A stretch of DNA of 64,000 nucleotides. It comes from Bathymodiolus brooksi. Taxonomy: Eukaryota > Mollusca > Bivalvia > Mytilida > Modiolidae. Of this stretch, positions 1-10,970 are shown piece by piece; within the stretch, counting starts at the first letter, position 1, and every line of letters begins with the position of its first letter. Below the pieces are notes generated by a model that did not search any database, was not told the origin of the DNA, and was given only the letters and a program-made list of their open reading frames with translations. The stretch is from the NCBI GenBank assembly GCA_963680875.1, contig OY804585.1, forward strand, positions 48,221,085 to 48,285,084, in the 5' to 3' direction. The translations under genes and the position numbers were made by a program.

Positions 1-14
1 TGTATTCTACGCGA

Positions 15-770
15 GTGTATAGCATGGGAGACTCTGAACCTGACGATATTAGTGACGTTAACAAATCACCTCGTTCGAAATCTCATAAAAAACACAGTTC
101 AAAGGATAAATCTCTTGCTGATTCCAGTGCTTTCGCCGCTTTGGATCTTTTCCCAGATTACTTTGAAGACCGTTTAGGATCGCTAAAACGTGAACTGAAA
201 GATGACGCATATCGGAAGTCCGAGATGTTGGCCAAAAAACTCAAGACGGAGAAGTCCTATCAGTTCAAATTTTCTGGGAATCAGAAACAGTTGGAGTTTA
301 ATGCTGACCTTGATTATGACATTGGTAGAATTAAGTGTGCTGCAGAAGCTAAGGACTATGCTAAAATCAAGGATATCTGCAGTGATGTTCGTGACAAAAT
401 TCACAAGCGCAACAAGTGCATTAAGTTGGCAGATAAATCCCCGGGTGGATGGGACACGGTCAAGGAGTATATGTCAGATGATTTGGCGTCTGATACAGAT
501 GACGAGAAGCGTATTAGGCAAGCTGAGACCTGCGCTATCAGGAAAAGAAATCAACGGAAACAGGAAAATAGTCAAAGGCGCAAGACCAGCACCTTCAGCT
601 ACTTTTCCGAATCCTAGGTCTGATACTGTTACTAATACTGGGAGTAATTTTCGTTCCTTCAACAGGATATCTACAGGACCACGCCCGACATACATCTGTT
701 TTGGGTGTAGCGAACAGGGACACTGGAGACGCAACTGCCCCAAGATCATCATCAAGCAGACAGCAAAATG
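15..770 (+). pseudogene. Gag-like protein of the YR retrotransposon, frameshifted
   Basis: The first frame (15-617) is a charged, hydrophilic protein with the segment ADKSPGGWDTVKEY and an acidic run DDLASDTDDEKR, as in Gag proteins of DIRS/Ngaro elements. Around 545-560 the frame must shift by one base to reach the C-terminal zinc knuckle CFGCSEQGHWRRNC (about 696-740), a perfect C-x2-C-x4-H-x4-C. The knuckle would bind the element's RNA. The ATG at 24 (MGD) is an alternative start to the one at 15. The stop at 615-617 in the first frame shows a +1 lesion or, less likely, programmed frameshifting. Downstream lies the RT after a 100-base AT-rich gap. Confidence 0.75.
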
Positions 771-869
771 ACAGCGATGAAATTAATGATAAGTATTTAT
801 CAAATTTTGACATTTTTGAAACTGAACAATCTGTATTTTTTTAATATGAAATTTCAAACAATTTACAAG

Positions 870-2743
870 TGTTAAAGGTCGACTTAAAAAACATATTTCA
901 TTTTGGAGAGAAATAGAATGCAATTCGTTTGTTTTGGATATTATAGAAAATGGTTATTCGATTCTGTTTGTTTCTACACCTTGTTCTATGTTTAGAAATA
1001 ATAACAAGTCTGCATTTGATAATTCAGATTTTGTAACAGAAGCCGTTTTAGATCTTTTAAAGAATGGTTGTATTAGAAGAGGTTAAAATTAAGCCGACCG
1101 TAGTTAATCCTTTAACAGTTTCAATACAGAAGTCGGGTAAAAAGAGACTCATTTTAGATTTGAGAGAGGTAAATAAACATGTCATGAAGCAAAACATTAA
1201 GTTTGAAGATTGGAAGATAGCACTTCAGTATTTTGATAAGGATTGCTATTTGTACAAATATGATTTAAAATCTGGTTATCACCATCTGGATATAAATGAT
1301 AAGTTTAAAACTTATTTAGGTTTTTGTTGGAATGAAAAATATTATGTATTTTCTGTTTTACATTTCGGTTTGACTTCAGCACCGTATGTTTTTACTAAAA
1401 CTTTGCGACCATTAGTAAAATACTGGCGTAAACACGGTATTCGTATGGTGTTATATTTAGATGATGGTTGGGGTACACATTTTGATTTTAGTAGTTGTAG
1501 TGTTGATGCCAGTTTTGTATTATATACATTAAATAAAGCAGGATTTGTAGTTAATAAGAAAAAGTCAATTTGGACTCCTTGTAAATCGGATTGTTGTGGA
1601 ATTCTGAAGACCATTCCATAAAAGTTCAAGATGAGAGGGTTAATGATTTAATTGATAGTATTAATTCAGTTTTTTCTAGTCTACCTTTTGTCAGTGCAAG
1701 AAGTTGAGTTAAGGTTACAGGTAGAATTATCTCCCGTTCATCTGTCATTGGAAATATTTCGCGTTTAATGACTAGAAATTTGTACAGAATGATTGAGTCG
1801 CGTCAATCATGGGACAGTACATTTTGTTTGTCAGATCAAGATGTAATTTCAGAATTAAATTTTTGGAAACAAAATGTGCACAGCTTAAATCGTAAGTGTT
1901 TATCGGAATATAAAGTTCCGTCTGTTATTGTATACTCAGATGCAAGTGATCATGCCTGTGGTGCATTTTCTTGCCAGCTTGATAATAGTATATTTCATAA
2001 AATGTGGACAGATGAGAAAAATGTAACAGCTCCACTTGGAGAGAGCTTAAAGCTGTACAGTCATGTTTAGAAGCTTTAAAAAAGCAGTTTTTTGGAAAAT
2101 CAGTTAAATGGTATACTGATAGTAAAAACTGTGAACTTATTATTTAGAGTGGTAGTATGAAAGGTCATTTACATGAGCTAGCGATGTTTATTTTTTCTAT
2201 ATGTGTTAAAAACTGTATCAGCATTGTATACAGTGGATACCAAGACAATTGAATGCAAAATCTGATGCAATTAGTAAAATTTTCAATTACGATGATTGGG
2301 GAGTTTTCGTCGATTTTTTCAAATTTGTTGACGGGTTATTTGGACCTCATTCTTTTGATCGTTTTACAAATTCTGAAAATTTCAAAATTAATAAATTTAA
2401 TTCTAAATTTCACACCCCTGGTACTTCAGGTGTAGATGCTTTTGCATTCAATTGGGCAGGTGAAAATAATTGGCTAGTGCCACCTTTGAATCTTGTAAAC
2501 AGAGTTATTAAGCACTGTTTAGCCTGTGGAGCGTTTGGAACTTTAGTTGTTCCCAAATGGGAGTCTTCTCCCTTCTGGCCAGTGATTTTTCATAGTAATT
2601 CGTCATGTATGCATTACATATCAGATGTGTTAGAATTTAAGGATCCAAAGGACATTTATATTTATGGATCTAACAAGAAGTCATTGTTCGGATCAGAACG
2701 GTTTAAAAGTAGTGTATTAGTGGTTCGTATATCACCATTATAA
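870..2743 (+). pseudogene. Reverse transcriptase / RNase H of the YR retrotransposon, multiply broken
   Basis: RT is recognisable from about 870. A frameshift near 1078 joins the N-terminal part to the main RT block (1064-1621), which holds LILDLREVNKHV, YDLKSGYHHLDI, FGLTSAPYVFTK and the catalytic YLDDG (near 1457). Another shift near 1620, a stop near 1706 and a shift near 2045 follow. RNase H shows YSDAS (near 1935), YTDSKNCELI (near 2115) and the WIPRQLNAKSDAIS motif (near 2235), then a DIRS-type tail (2249-2743) with GVDAFAFNWAG and LVVPKW. In the live element this would copy the RNA into DNA. The copy has at least four lesions and a TAG inside RNase H, so no function is expected. Confidence 0.85.
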
Positions 2744-3208
2744 GCATATTCTGATTATTGAGATTAAATTGTATTTATATTTATTCAGCAGTTTAAAAAT
2801 AAAATATTCAGTTACTAGTATTTATTTTCACTTGATTTTTTGAAGTATCGTGCCCACTTGGGCTGTAAAATTGTATATCTGCAGTTGAATGGAAATCTTG
2901 GACCTATACACGGAATTGCGTTTATGCCACTTGGCGTATACGGTTTGAGCACAAACCGGTTGAATGGTAATACCTACTTGGGTGTGAACATGTTTGCATG
3001 CAAGGCATATGTTGTTATTTTTCTCCTTGGTCGGCTTTTGATAGATCATGAAGGGTAATTCGCGACTGGGCGTCTAGGTCTGAGTATTGTCCGTTACATG
3101 AAGTGCCTATTTGGCTTGGTATACGTGTTATTTTTATTTATAGAAGACTGTTACTTCATTTTTTCACACGGGTATCTAATTTCCTATTTTTAATACATTT
3201 TTTCAGGT
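2744..3208 (+). other. Non-coding spacer between RT/RNase H and YR frames
   Basis: About 465 bases with no recognisable domain. Small open frames here (for example 2840-3058) resemble nothing I know. A short motif 'ttgaatgg' near 2885 and 2959 and 'cttggg' repeats suggest a weak internal duplication. It may have held a promoter or splice signals for the recombinase frame, but the sequence does not show which. Confidence 0.4.
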
Positions 3209-4201
3209 TTGATTACGATCGGTAGATGGAAAGGAATAAATGATATTTGTGATACCCGTTTGAAAGAATTGAGTACCAAACTTCCTGCAGCAATATTGAA
3301 TTCCAAGTCAGACAATACTGTGAAAAAATATATATATGGTTTCAAAGCTTGGTGCAATTGGTGTAATACTTTTGATTCGGTGAAACATATCCCCGCTAGT
3401 GACATACATATAAGTTTATATATTATTTCTTTGATTCAAAAATTGTGTTCAGTGGCAAAAATCAACGAAGTTGTTTATTCCATAGGTTGGACACACGAGG
3501 TTTCAGGATTCGAAAACCCTTGTGATTCTTTTCTTGTTAAAAGTGTTGTTGAAGGAGCAAGGAGACAATTATCTCGTCCTTGTACCAAAAAGGAACCTAT
3601 AACACCTGAAATTTTGCGTCAACTTGTTGATAGGTTTGGAAAAACGACTAATCTTTATGATAAACGTATAGTTACTATGTGTTTAATAGGTTACGCCGGG
3701 TTTCTAAGGTTTTCTGAAATTGTTGGTATCAGAGGTTGCGATATTAAGTTTTTTGATTTGTATGTTACAAACTTCATAGAAAAAAGTAAGACAGATAAAT
3801 ACAGAGAAGGCAGTGATGTTATTATAGCGAAAACGAACACTCATACGTGTCCAGTTAACATGCTTCTAGATTATGTTAATTGTGCTGGTATAAGTCTTCA
3901 TGAAGAATAATTCATTTTTCGTCAAATTTGCTATTGTAAAAGTTCTAATTCATATAAACTTCGCAATGCAGGACATATTTCTTATACTAGAGCGAGAGAA
4001 ATTCTTCTTGAAAAATTGGATATTCTCGGTTTAGATAAAAATAATTTTGGATTACATTCACTGAGAGCAGGCGGTGCAACTAATGCAGCTAGATTATTAA
4101 AAAAAACCCATGGGAGATGGAAAACTGATAACGCCAAAGATGGATATGTTAGGGAAGATTTGAAATCTCTGTTGTCTGTATCTATGAATTTAGGAATTTA
4201 A
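3209..4201 (+). pseudogene. Tyrosine recombinase of the YR retrotransposon, one in-frame stop
   Basis: The two open parts (3209-3910 and 4016-4201) are in the same frame, interrupted by a TAA at 3908-3910, so a single nonsense codon breaks an otherwise 330-codon reading. The N-terminal part contains the core-binding-like helix region TVKKYIYGFKAWCNWC. The catalytic part shows Arg I in GYAGFLRFSEIVGIRG, the HxxR box HSLRAGG, and the C-terminal GRWKTDNAKDGYV with the presumed nucleophile Tyr. All of R, HxxR and Y are visible. Between GGATNAAR and HGRWK the spacing looks a few residues shorter than I expect in this family. It would integrate circular element DNA by recombination at the split repeats. 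Confidence 0.85.
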
Positions 4202-4246
4202 ATAAAGTATTCTACAGTTGTTTCCCTTTCTTTGTTGTTCGAGGTG

Positions 4247-4346
4247 CTGCACTTGATGCTTGCAACTGGCACCTCCCATATGAGAGTTTGTTGTTTATTT
4301 GATAAATGTTTTATGTTCGTTTGAGCAGAGAAAATTAGGACATAAA
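4247..4346 (+). repeat. Split direct repeat B1 of the YR retrotransposon
   Basis: 100 bp starting ctgcacttgatg and ending gacataaa. It matches 4705-4804 with about five substitutions and no gaps. It starts about 45 bases after the recombinase stop codon. Confidence 0.8.
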
Positions 4347-4704
4347 TGTATTTATCCACGTTATACAGTATCGAATAGTTTGTTTGTAAACAGTTACACG
4401 TGTTTGAGATTTATAGGTGGTTAAGTTGTTTGATTGGTTTAAAACATGCACGGGAAAGTTGGGTCTGTTCGATTTGAATGTATTTGTGTAGGTGTGCGGT
4501 CTTTATCATTCGAGCCATTGCAACTCAAGTGTTCACACAACTTTTTTCTCTCTTAAAATTTTATTTTTTATTTTTTATAATTTTTTACTTTCTGTCGTTA
4601 CAGATGTTTTCATCCTCCTGACGATGCTTTGATGTGAACTGGCATCTAGATGGACTGTATCCAATTCTTGCGGCACTAATTCATTCTTATGTCAAAATAA
4701 AATT
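4347..4704 (+). repeat. Presumed A2 segment between B1 and B2
   Basis: 358 bp lying between the two 100-bp repeats. In Ngaro/PAT elements this segment is the second copy of the 5' terminal A1 sequence; A1 itself would be upstream of the window, so the assignment is an inference from position only. No open frame of interest. Confidence 0.55.
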
Positions 4705-4804
4705 CTGCACTTGATGTTTGCAAGTGGCACCTTCCATATGAGAGTTTGTTGTTTATTTGATAAATGTTTTATGTTCGTTTGAGCAGAGCGAATTAGGACA
4801 TAAA
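4705..4804 (+). repeat. Split direct repeat B2, 3' end of the YR retrotransposon
   Basis: Second 100-bp copy of B1. A short inverted-repeat transposon begins two bases later, so the retrotransposon's right-hand host junction has been displaced by that insertion. Confidence 0.8.
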
Positions 4805-4805
4805 G

Positions 4806-5530
4806 CAGGGGCGGATTTAGAGGGGGGCGTGCGCCCCCTAAAATTCGCAAAGCATATGTTATACAACGTTAATTAAGCAGTTCAACAAACAACTTTTTCA
4901 TGAATGGTTAACTCGTGACCTGTAGTAAAATATTCCTACACATTGTAAATACACGTTGGGTGTGTTCGTTGATTCATATATGGATTCGCCGATAATTTCC
5001 GCTTTTGTTTGTCTATAAACAAGAACGGTCGAATCATATGTTTTCAATGAATGAATCAAACGACGAAAAGAAAAGCTCCATCCGGACGGGCAGTATTAAC
5101 TAGAACCACCCGAAAGGACAAGCACCGAAAGTACAGACCAATTAGTGAAATGAGGAATGCGTTAAAACTAAACCAATAGTTCTTTGAAGGGTTAAAATAT
5201 CGTGATCGATCAGTCATGAGTTGAACAATTCGCATCACGGTTGTTCAAAAAAAGTTTTACTTATAATCTGACAAAAATATACTGTTAACAATTATCCGAC
5301 AAAATTAAGACTCAAAATCAAGTTTTTTTGGTCTGATAAAAATGGTGTGGTTGGTTCAAAATTGTCGTTCAAATAAATGTCTGTAATTCCTGAAAACCCC
5401 AGAGCTTCAGGGGAGCTTGGGCCCCCTACCAGGGTTCTACCCTGGACCAGCTGGGGACCTTAAGCGGTCCCAGACCCCTCGCCTACTCACGCCCCCCCCC
5501 CCCTAACCACAAATCCTGGATCCGCCCCTG
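4806..5530. mobile_element. Non-autonomous DNA transposon with CAGGGGCGGAT terminal inverted repeats
   Basis: Starts caggggcggatttag and ends ctggatccgcccctg, a clear terminal inverted repeat. A 5-bp direct repeat TAAAG flanks it (4801-4805 and 5531-5535), consistent with a target-site duplication at the end of B2. No transposase frame is present (longest open frame about 60 codons), so it depended on a transposase elsewhere. The subterminal regions are rich in G and C runs (5400-5520). The TIR resembles ones often assigned to hAT-like or related elements, but the 5-bp duplication does not fit the usual 8 bp, so I leave the superfamily open. Confidence 0.8.
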
Positions 5531-5639
5531 TAAAGGGTATGATATTACAACATATCACATAAAATACATGGCAGAATAAACAGAGTATGCAATGTTATAG
5601 AAAATTACCGATTTTCTTAATAAATATTGCTACATTTGT

Positions 5640-5950
5640 CAATAATTGAATATGATAGTTTGAAATCATTACCGTCCCAATATTTTTAATGTTCGGGTTT
5701 TACAATAATAGTTGGGTATGAATTTGTTTCTGAATTCAGAAATAACATCATTTTCACAATTAAATAAAACATGAAATTCATCACTAATGTTTTTGAGGCA
5801 TAAAGTGCAAAGTCTAGTTACTTTTGAAATTCCGTACCATCTACCTTAAAGTTGTAATTGGTAACTTTAAGTTCGATGTTCTAAATTTTGCATCCAAACT
5901 CTAAAATGTGATGGTAACCCCAGTAAATATTTTTCTAATTCAGATTCTTT
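5640..5950 (-). pseudogene. LINE reverse-transcriptase C-terminal Cys-rich fragment
   Basis: On the minus strand, with one frameshift, the sequence reads RLCTLC followed by ISDEFHVLFNCENDVI. This is the Cys-x2-Cys ... DEFH-x3-x-Cys pattern seen after the RT domain in many non-LTR retrotransposons. It lies beyond the tail of the next LINE (5957 upward), so it is a separate insertion or an older fragment. Stops are present upstream. No gene function is expected. Confidence 0.5.
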
Positions 5951-5956
5951 TTACAG

Positions 5957-7690
5957 TATAAGATAAGATAAGAAAACTTTATTTTGATTCGGCACATAAT
6001 AAAACAGTACACCATAAGCTCTAAGAAGCTTTTTACCGAATATACATTAACAATAAAACAACACAAGTCACATGCAAAGTTACAAACTAAAATAAGCTAA
6101 GACATACAGGCATAAAAATGAGGACTGTGTATAGATCTGAATAAGAACCCACGTGGCAAGTGCCTCTTTGGACTCTTGTTCAAGATCCACACACAGATGC
6201 TCCAACATAAAGCAGCATTTAAAAAAGAAGCAGCAGGTAAAAAACAAAAATAATAATAATAATAATACTGAATACTTAAAACTGGTAGACCAACATAATC
6301 AGTAAAAGCAGCGCTGTCTAACTAAAAAATGAAAGAATATAAAATTTTCAAGCCAAACTAAAAAAAAAAAATAATTAAAAAATAAAGAAAAAAAAATAAA
6401 AGCAAACCAGAAGCAAAATTTTAATCATCTACATACAGATCAGCGACATTTGGACCCATTCCAGGACTGCGAAAGACTCTTGAATTGAGAGAAGCTATTT
6501 TCAGTCCTGAAATGATCTGGGACGCTGTTCCACAATGTAGGTGCAGCAAATCTGAAAGATTGTTTACCGTACCGTGCGGATTTGATCTGTGGTATTTCCA
6601 AAATGTTGTTGTATCTGAAAGAATATTTAGAGTTTTTCATATGGACAAGATCATGAAGACAGACAGGTGCAAGTTTATTAATTATTTTATATGTTTCCAA
6701 AGCCATGGTTCTCATTCTTCTAATCTGCAAGGAAGGCACCTTAGCTTTTTATAGTAATTCCTCATAAGAACTATTATAGTCTTCATATACAAAACGGAGT
6801 GCTCTTTCCTGCACTTTTTCTAATTTTTTTGAATTTTTATCAGTACAGAAATGCCAGGCCAAAGGGCAAAAGTTAAAATTACTAAGTATGAAAGTATGAA
6901 ATATAGTTAACTTATTTAATCTATTCAAATATGAACCCAAACGTTTGAGAATATTTAGTTGTTGGGATGCCTTCCTGCATATTGTACTAATATGAGCATC
7001 AAAATTTAGTTGATAATCAATATCAATCCCAAGGAGTTTCACAGTACTTTCACATGTTTACCAGATCAAATTCTGAATATGAATGGATGGATTTTTGTCA
7101 TAAGTTTTTCTGCCTACAGCCTGCATCTTATTTATTCTGAACCATTCAAATTAGTTGATTTGAGTCAGTCTCCAGAGTAGATATAAGTGCATCAAAATCT
7201 TACAGAATGAGAGGGTATTGTCATCTGCATAATTATACAAGGAGCTATCAGAAATAAAGTGAAATATGTCATTAATAAAGACATTAAATAAGAAGGCTCC
7301 TAGGATAGATCCTTGGGGCACTCCTTTATGGATGTCAGCCCAGCTACTCAGTACTACTCTGTTAACTTTAATTTGTTGTTTTCTATTTGACAAGTAAGAT
7401 TTCAAAAGAGAGACCGAATGAGATGATATACCATATGCTGACAATTTGTCAAGCAATATGTCATGAGGTAGGCAGTCAAACGCCTTCGAGAGTATGGATT
7501 AAAATAAAATTCTGCTCTAGAAGAGTTCATTACATCTGAACACCACTTTTTTGATAAACTGATCATGTAGTTGCTATTTCTAGTACAGTTTATACCACAC
7601 AAATGGGATAGCCCCTTGGAAATTAAATATATAATGCAAACCAAATTCTTTGAAAATATTCTGTACAAAATTTGCAACAAACTTTATCCA
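5957..7690 (-). mobile_element. 5'-truncated CR1/Jockey-like non-LTR retrotransposon
   Basis: Minus-strand RT sequence ends in a 3' UTR with an AATAAA-like signal and a short tandem tail (ataag repeats, 5957-5972), as CR1-type LINEs have in place of a long poly(A). The RT begins inside the domain at about 7690, so the 5' half (endonuclease) is missing, the usual result of incomplete reverse transcription. The 3' UTR contains A-rich tracts and a short (taa)n run near 6250. Confidence 0.75.
6440..7680 (-). pseudogene. RT domain and C-terminal region of the CR1/Jockey-like LINE
   Basis: Reading on the minus strand: LSKAFDCLPHDILLDKL (about 7440-7500), GVPQGSILGAFLF (about 7305-7340) and the catalytic YADDNTL (about 7220) mark the RT. 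The thumb/C-terminal region continues at 7042-6749 (LLGIDIDYQLNFDAHI) and 6739-6440 (RFAAPTLWNSVPDHFR), typical of Jockey/CR1 families. Lesions include a frameshift near 7495, loss of frame near 7190 and a TAA near 6748 between two blocks that share a frame. The protein cannot be made intact. Confidence 0.8.
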
Positions 7691-7789
7691 TTTAAATTCA
7701 TGTAAAAAAATCGACAAAAATCGTATAATTTAGATTCATAGGGGCATAACAAATAAGGCAATATCAACAAATTTTCTCCACATCATTAT

Positions 7790-8445
7790 CAGAACAAATC
7801 ATGGACAGACAGAAATTGTCATGCAGTATGGAGGTTTGCGGAGTTCAGTAACGTGTCGCATCTCCGACCCATAGAACCAATCAATCGTTGGATAAAGGCT
7901 TGTGGGATGTGCGCCACGCAGCTCCTGTAGTGTTTCGAATCGTTGGATAAAGGCTTGTGGGGTGTGCGCCACACAGCTCCTGTAGTGTTTCCGGTGGATT
8001 TTGACGGTGGCGAACACGTCTACCGAGTTCATCCCATAAATGTTCAATTGGTGACAGATCCGGTGATAATGCCGGCCAAGGAAGAACACGGATGTGATTC
8101 TGGTTCAAAAAGTCTTGACAAACACGAGCCACGTGGCATCGTGTATTGTCATGTTGAAAGACGTGATCAAACTTTCGTTGTTGCAGAAAGGGCAGAACAA
8201 TAGGATCAAGAATATCTTCTGCATTTTACGACATTCAATGTTCCTTGAATAATTTTGAGCTGAGTGCAACCATCATGACAAATTCAAGCCCAGACCATAA
8301 CACTTCCGCCTCCAAAATGGTCGGACTCGTACACAACACTGGTCAGTAAAACGTTCCCCACGTCTGTGGTACACACGATAACGTCCATCGCTAAAACGAA
8401 GTGAAAATCGGGATTCATCACTAAAAAAGATGTGTTGCCATGTGT
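7790..8445 (-). pseudogene. Tc1-family transposase relic
   Basis: On the minus strand the catalytic core is readable: FFSDESRFSLRFSDGRY (first Asp, about 8405-8430), HDNTRCHVARVCQDFL (second Asp, about 8110-8150) and SPDLSPIEHLWDELGRR (Glu, about 8030-8075), the DDE signature of Tc1 elements. The N-terminal helix-turn-helix half is absent; at about 8445 the sequence switches to a tyrosine-recombinase fragment. Frames shift between blocks and a 55-bp tandem duplication disrupts the C-terminus. No terminal inverted repeats are visible. Confidence 0.85.
7884..7993 (-). repeat. 55-bp tandem duplication inside the Tc1 relic
   Basis: Two adjacent copies (7884-7938 and 7939-7993) beginning atcgttggataaaggc, with a few substitutions. 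It duplicates the transposase C-terminal segment with GAHPTSLYPTI. Confidence 0.8.
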
Positions 8446-8560
8446 GAGTTGGGCTTTTTCTTCGGAAATTCCAAGTGAAGTAATTCAGTTGTATGGAGAT
8501 TGGAAAAGTGACGCTTATAAAAATTATTTAAGATTTAATTTTGAGGATAAAATTGACATA
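8446..8560 (+). pseudogene. C-terminal fragment of a second tyrosine recombinase (YR retroelement)
   Basis: The plus strand reads WAFSSEIPSEVIQLYGDWKS then DAYKNYL, the C-terminal box of DIRS/Ngaro recombinases with the nucleophile Tyr in GDWxSDAYxxYL. It differs clearly from the recombinase at 3209-4201 (GRWKTDNAKDGYV), so it derives from another YR family. It is cut on the left by the Tc1 relic and on the right by the inverted-repeat element at 8561; after that element the frame would finish with AAG TAG (8856-8861). Confidence 0.7.
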
Positions 8561-8855
8561 AGGGAACGACCATTTAACTTGAAGGGGGGGGGTTATGTTT
8601 TTTTTTCTAAAAAAATATTCTGATTCTCAATGTTGCTGAAAAAAATATTCTGATTTTGGTGGAGGAAAAAAAAAATAATCTGATTCAGAGTTTTTGTCAT
8701 ATAACCTAATGTTAAATTCTGGAAAAAAATTTGCGCTTCGCGAGACAAAAAAAATATATATTCTAACTTTAGTGTTGTTCGAAAAAAAATTTCTGACCGA
8801 AACAAAAAACCATAACCCCCCCCCCCCTCCCCTTCAAGTTAAATGGTCAGTCCCT
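8561..8855. mobile_element. Short inverted-repeat element inserted in the YR fragment
   Basis: Begins agggaacgaccatttaactt and ends aagttaaatggtcagtccct, about 27-bp inverted termini that run into G8/C13 tracts. The 295-bp element is non-coding, with several copies of 'aaaaaaatattctgatt' inside. No clear target duplication is seen. Confidence 0.75.
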
Positions 8856-8861
8856 AAGTAG

Positions 8862-9614
8862 ACGAATGGGGGAACATATAAATAAAAAATTCAAATGTTA
8901 ATTTTGTAGAAAGTTATAAGGAAAAAAGAGGGACACTAATCTCAGCTATTCCTAAGTCAGAGGAATTGATGGATGTACTACACAGACATTTCCTGGGGCT
9001 ACACTAGCCAGGCGACCGTTTCACTAAAGGTCGAAAGTCGTAAACGTAGACGTAAGTGTACCTTTAAGAGCTACGACCGTTTCACTAACAGTTAGGATTT
9101 ACGACTTACGACAAAAAGTGATCGCAAAGTTAAGAGTGGTGGTAGGTACTCGTAAGTCGTAAATCGTAAACCTAATTTTGAAGACAGAAGAATTGCTATC
9201 TGTATTTTTTTTAATATGAACATTAATCAAATGAAGCAAGCAATACATATTAGATGCACGCAATATTGTTATATTTCGAGTCATAAAAAATCATTAAAAC
9301 AGTTACATATTATTGTTTGTTTAAGTGTTTCAGTTCTGCATTTACAATTTATCAACATATTTTTATTAACGAGTGTGTACCTAGAAGAAACTATATCGGG
9401 TACATGTACAAACAATGGTTCAAAAATAAAGTTAAGCACACACAAAGGGCGCATTACATTTGCATGGATTTGGAGATTAACAGGTATTACTTTTGCACGG
9501 AGAAAGGGCATTACAATTGCCCGTAAAATGTACCCGAGACTTTTTTTTTGCATTTGCGCGGATTACCTGTTATTTAGATTATATTTAATTTACTCATAAC
9601 ATTTTCTGCATTTT
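8862..9614. other. No recognisable gene
   Basis: AT-rich sequence with several overlapping short open frames on both strands between 9216 and 9600 (up to 127 codons) that show no known motif and no codon pattern I would trust. Short repeats of 'gaccgtttcacta' (9011 and 9074) and 'cgtaagtcgtaaa' occur near 9000-9170. Confidence 0.5.
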
Positions 9615-9784
9615 GCCTTGGAGGAACTCAAAATGTCTGTAATGATATCACTTTCTGCATATAATAAAAAAAATCGTCAATCCTTCATCAAGAAAGCTTT
9701 TAAGATATAACTATAAAATATTTCTGTTTTGTTTTGTTTTGAAGATTATAACTGTTTTGCCTTGTTAATAAGTTCCTCCAAGGC
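9615..9784. repeat. Small inverted repeat with 13-bp arms
   Basis: gccttggaggaac (9615-9627) is exactly inverted at 9772-9784. It could be a decayed short transposon or chance; there is no coding sequence inside. Confidence 0.4.
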
Positions 9785-10672
9785 ACAGTTAGTACATCTA
9801 AATCATATATCATGTCAATAATGTGCCGTTTTTTACAGGAAAGGAACAATTCTGTTTATTGTGGAGGGGCGTAATAAAAACTAGGGGTGATTTTCAGTCG
9901 ATCCAGCTAAAGAAATTACAGGAAAGCGTGGTTTTATATGAGAAATCTATCGCTGATTGAATAAAAAATCTCAGAACCCAATGGATGTTTGCGGGTGAAA
10001 AGTTCTACTGATGAATTAACGTAAAAGACAACAAGCAAACTTTCAGTAGATAAAGACAAATTATAAAAGGGTCGAATGACATTCTTTGATTTTTAGAAAA
10101 AAGTTTATTTTGCAGAAAATACTCGACTTACCTTTTTGTATGATCCTGCTTTAGGTCCTCCTCGTCATATCCGGAAGTTCCTCTAAACAATTTTTATTCA
10201 TATCATTTGGATATGATTTAGAGCGATTGGGCGGCCGTGATGTTAAGGTTTAATATTGTAAGATGTGTATCTTTGTTGTTTTATGTGTTGATGAAACATA
10301 TTATTTTATATGTGTGAATACAGTGGTGCAATAAAACTACCCAAATCCTACCCCCCCCCCCCCCCCCCCTCTTCGTGGTGGGAAGTAGTTACAGATTAAG
10401 TCATTTCTGGATGTTGAAAGAAGTAAATAAAGAGATAAAAAAGCAGTTGCAACATCAATGCTTATAAAAACCATAAAATATTATGAAAATACGAAATATA
10501 CTTTAAAGAAAGGTAAAAAAAAGATCCTCACAATTGTCCTGTGTTTAAGTTCTTCACGTAAATGTAGGATTTTAACGCGCAATTGAAATGCACCGCAAAC
10601 GAAATATCGGTGCAGAATGTGAATGTATTGCCAACTCTATGGTCACATTTTTGAAATTTCTCCTTACATATA
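9785..10672. other. No recognisable gene; poly-C tract
   Basis: Nothing coding seen. A C homopolymer of about 20 bases occurs at about 10350-10370. Confidence 0.5.
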
Positions 10673-10806
10673 GCACAGTCACTTGAAGTTTCAAAAATAA
10701 TGGGGAAAAATAAGAAAAACTTCGAAAAATTTCCCTTATTTATTATAGATAACCATCATTTGTTCTTATATTCCTCCCTTATTTTTGAAACTTCAAGTGA
10801 CTGTGC
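10673..10806. repeat. Foldback element with 28-bp perfect arms
   Basis: gcacagtcacttgaagtttc and following bases (10673-10700) are perfectly inverted at 10779-10806. The spacer is about 78 bp. It would form a stable cruciform; probably a tiny inverted-repeat transposon. Confidence 0.7.
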
Positions 10807-10970
10807 ATATAGCATGGAATTTATTAAAATATATTCCATAAAATAAATTTCTTCTCAAATTTCGGTAAAATTTTACACTTAACAATTTTTTTTTTCTGAT
10901 AGCTTTGGTTTATTCATTTGAAAATCACTTTAGAGTTTTATAATTAGTTGAATATTAAAAATGTATTTAA

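Larger units (their letters stand above)
1..4804 (+). mobile_element. Tyrosine-recombinase (Ngaro/DIRS-type) retrotransposon, decayed, 5' end outside window
   Basis: Order of domains is Gag-like with CCHC knuckle, reverse transcriptase, RNase H, then a tyrosine recombinase, followed by two 100-bp direct repeats separated by a unique 358-bp segment. DIRS-order elements use a tyrosine recombinase instead of a DDE integrase and insert as circular DNA. The 3' B1-A2-B2 arrangement is the split-direct-repeat design of Ngaro/PAT elements rather than the inverted termini of DIRS1. The matching A1 copy should lie just upstream of position 1 and cannot be checked here. All reading frames carry frameshifts or stops, so this copy is inactive. 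Confidence 0.85.

Noticed and set aside
9216..9599. 127-codon open frame
   Set aside because: Three overlapping frames on both strands, no recognisable domain, no splice or start context supporting one of them.
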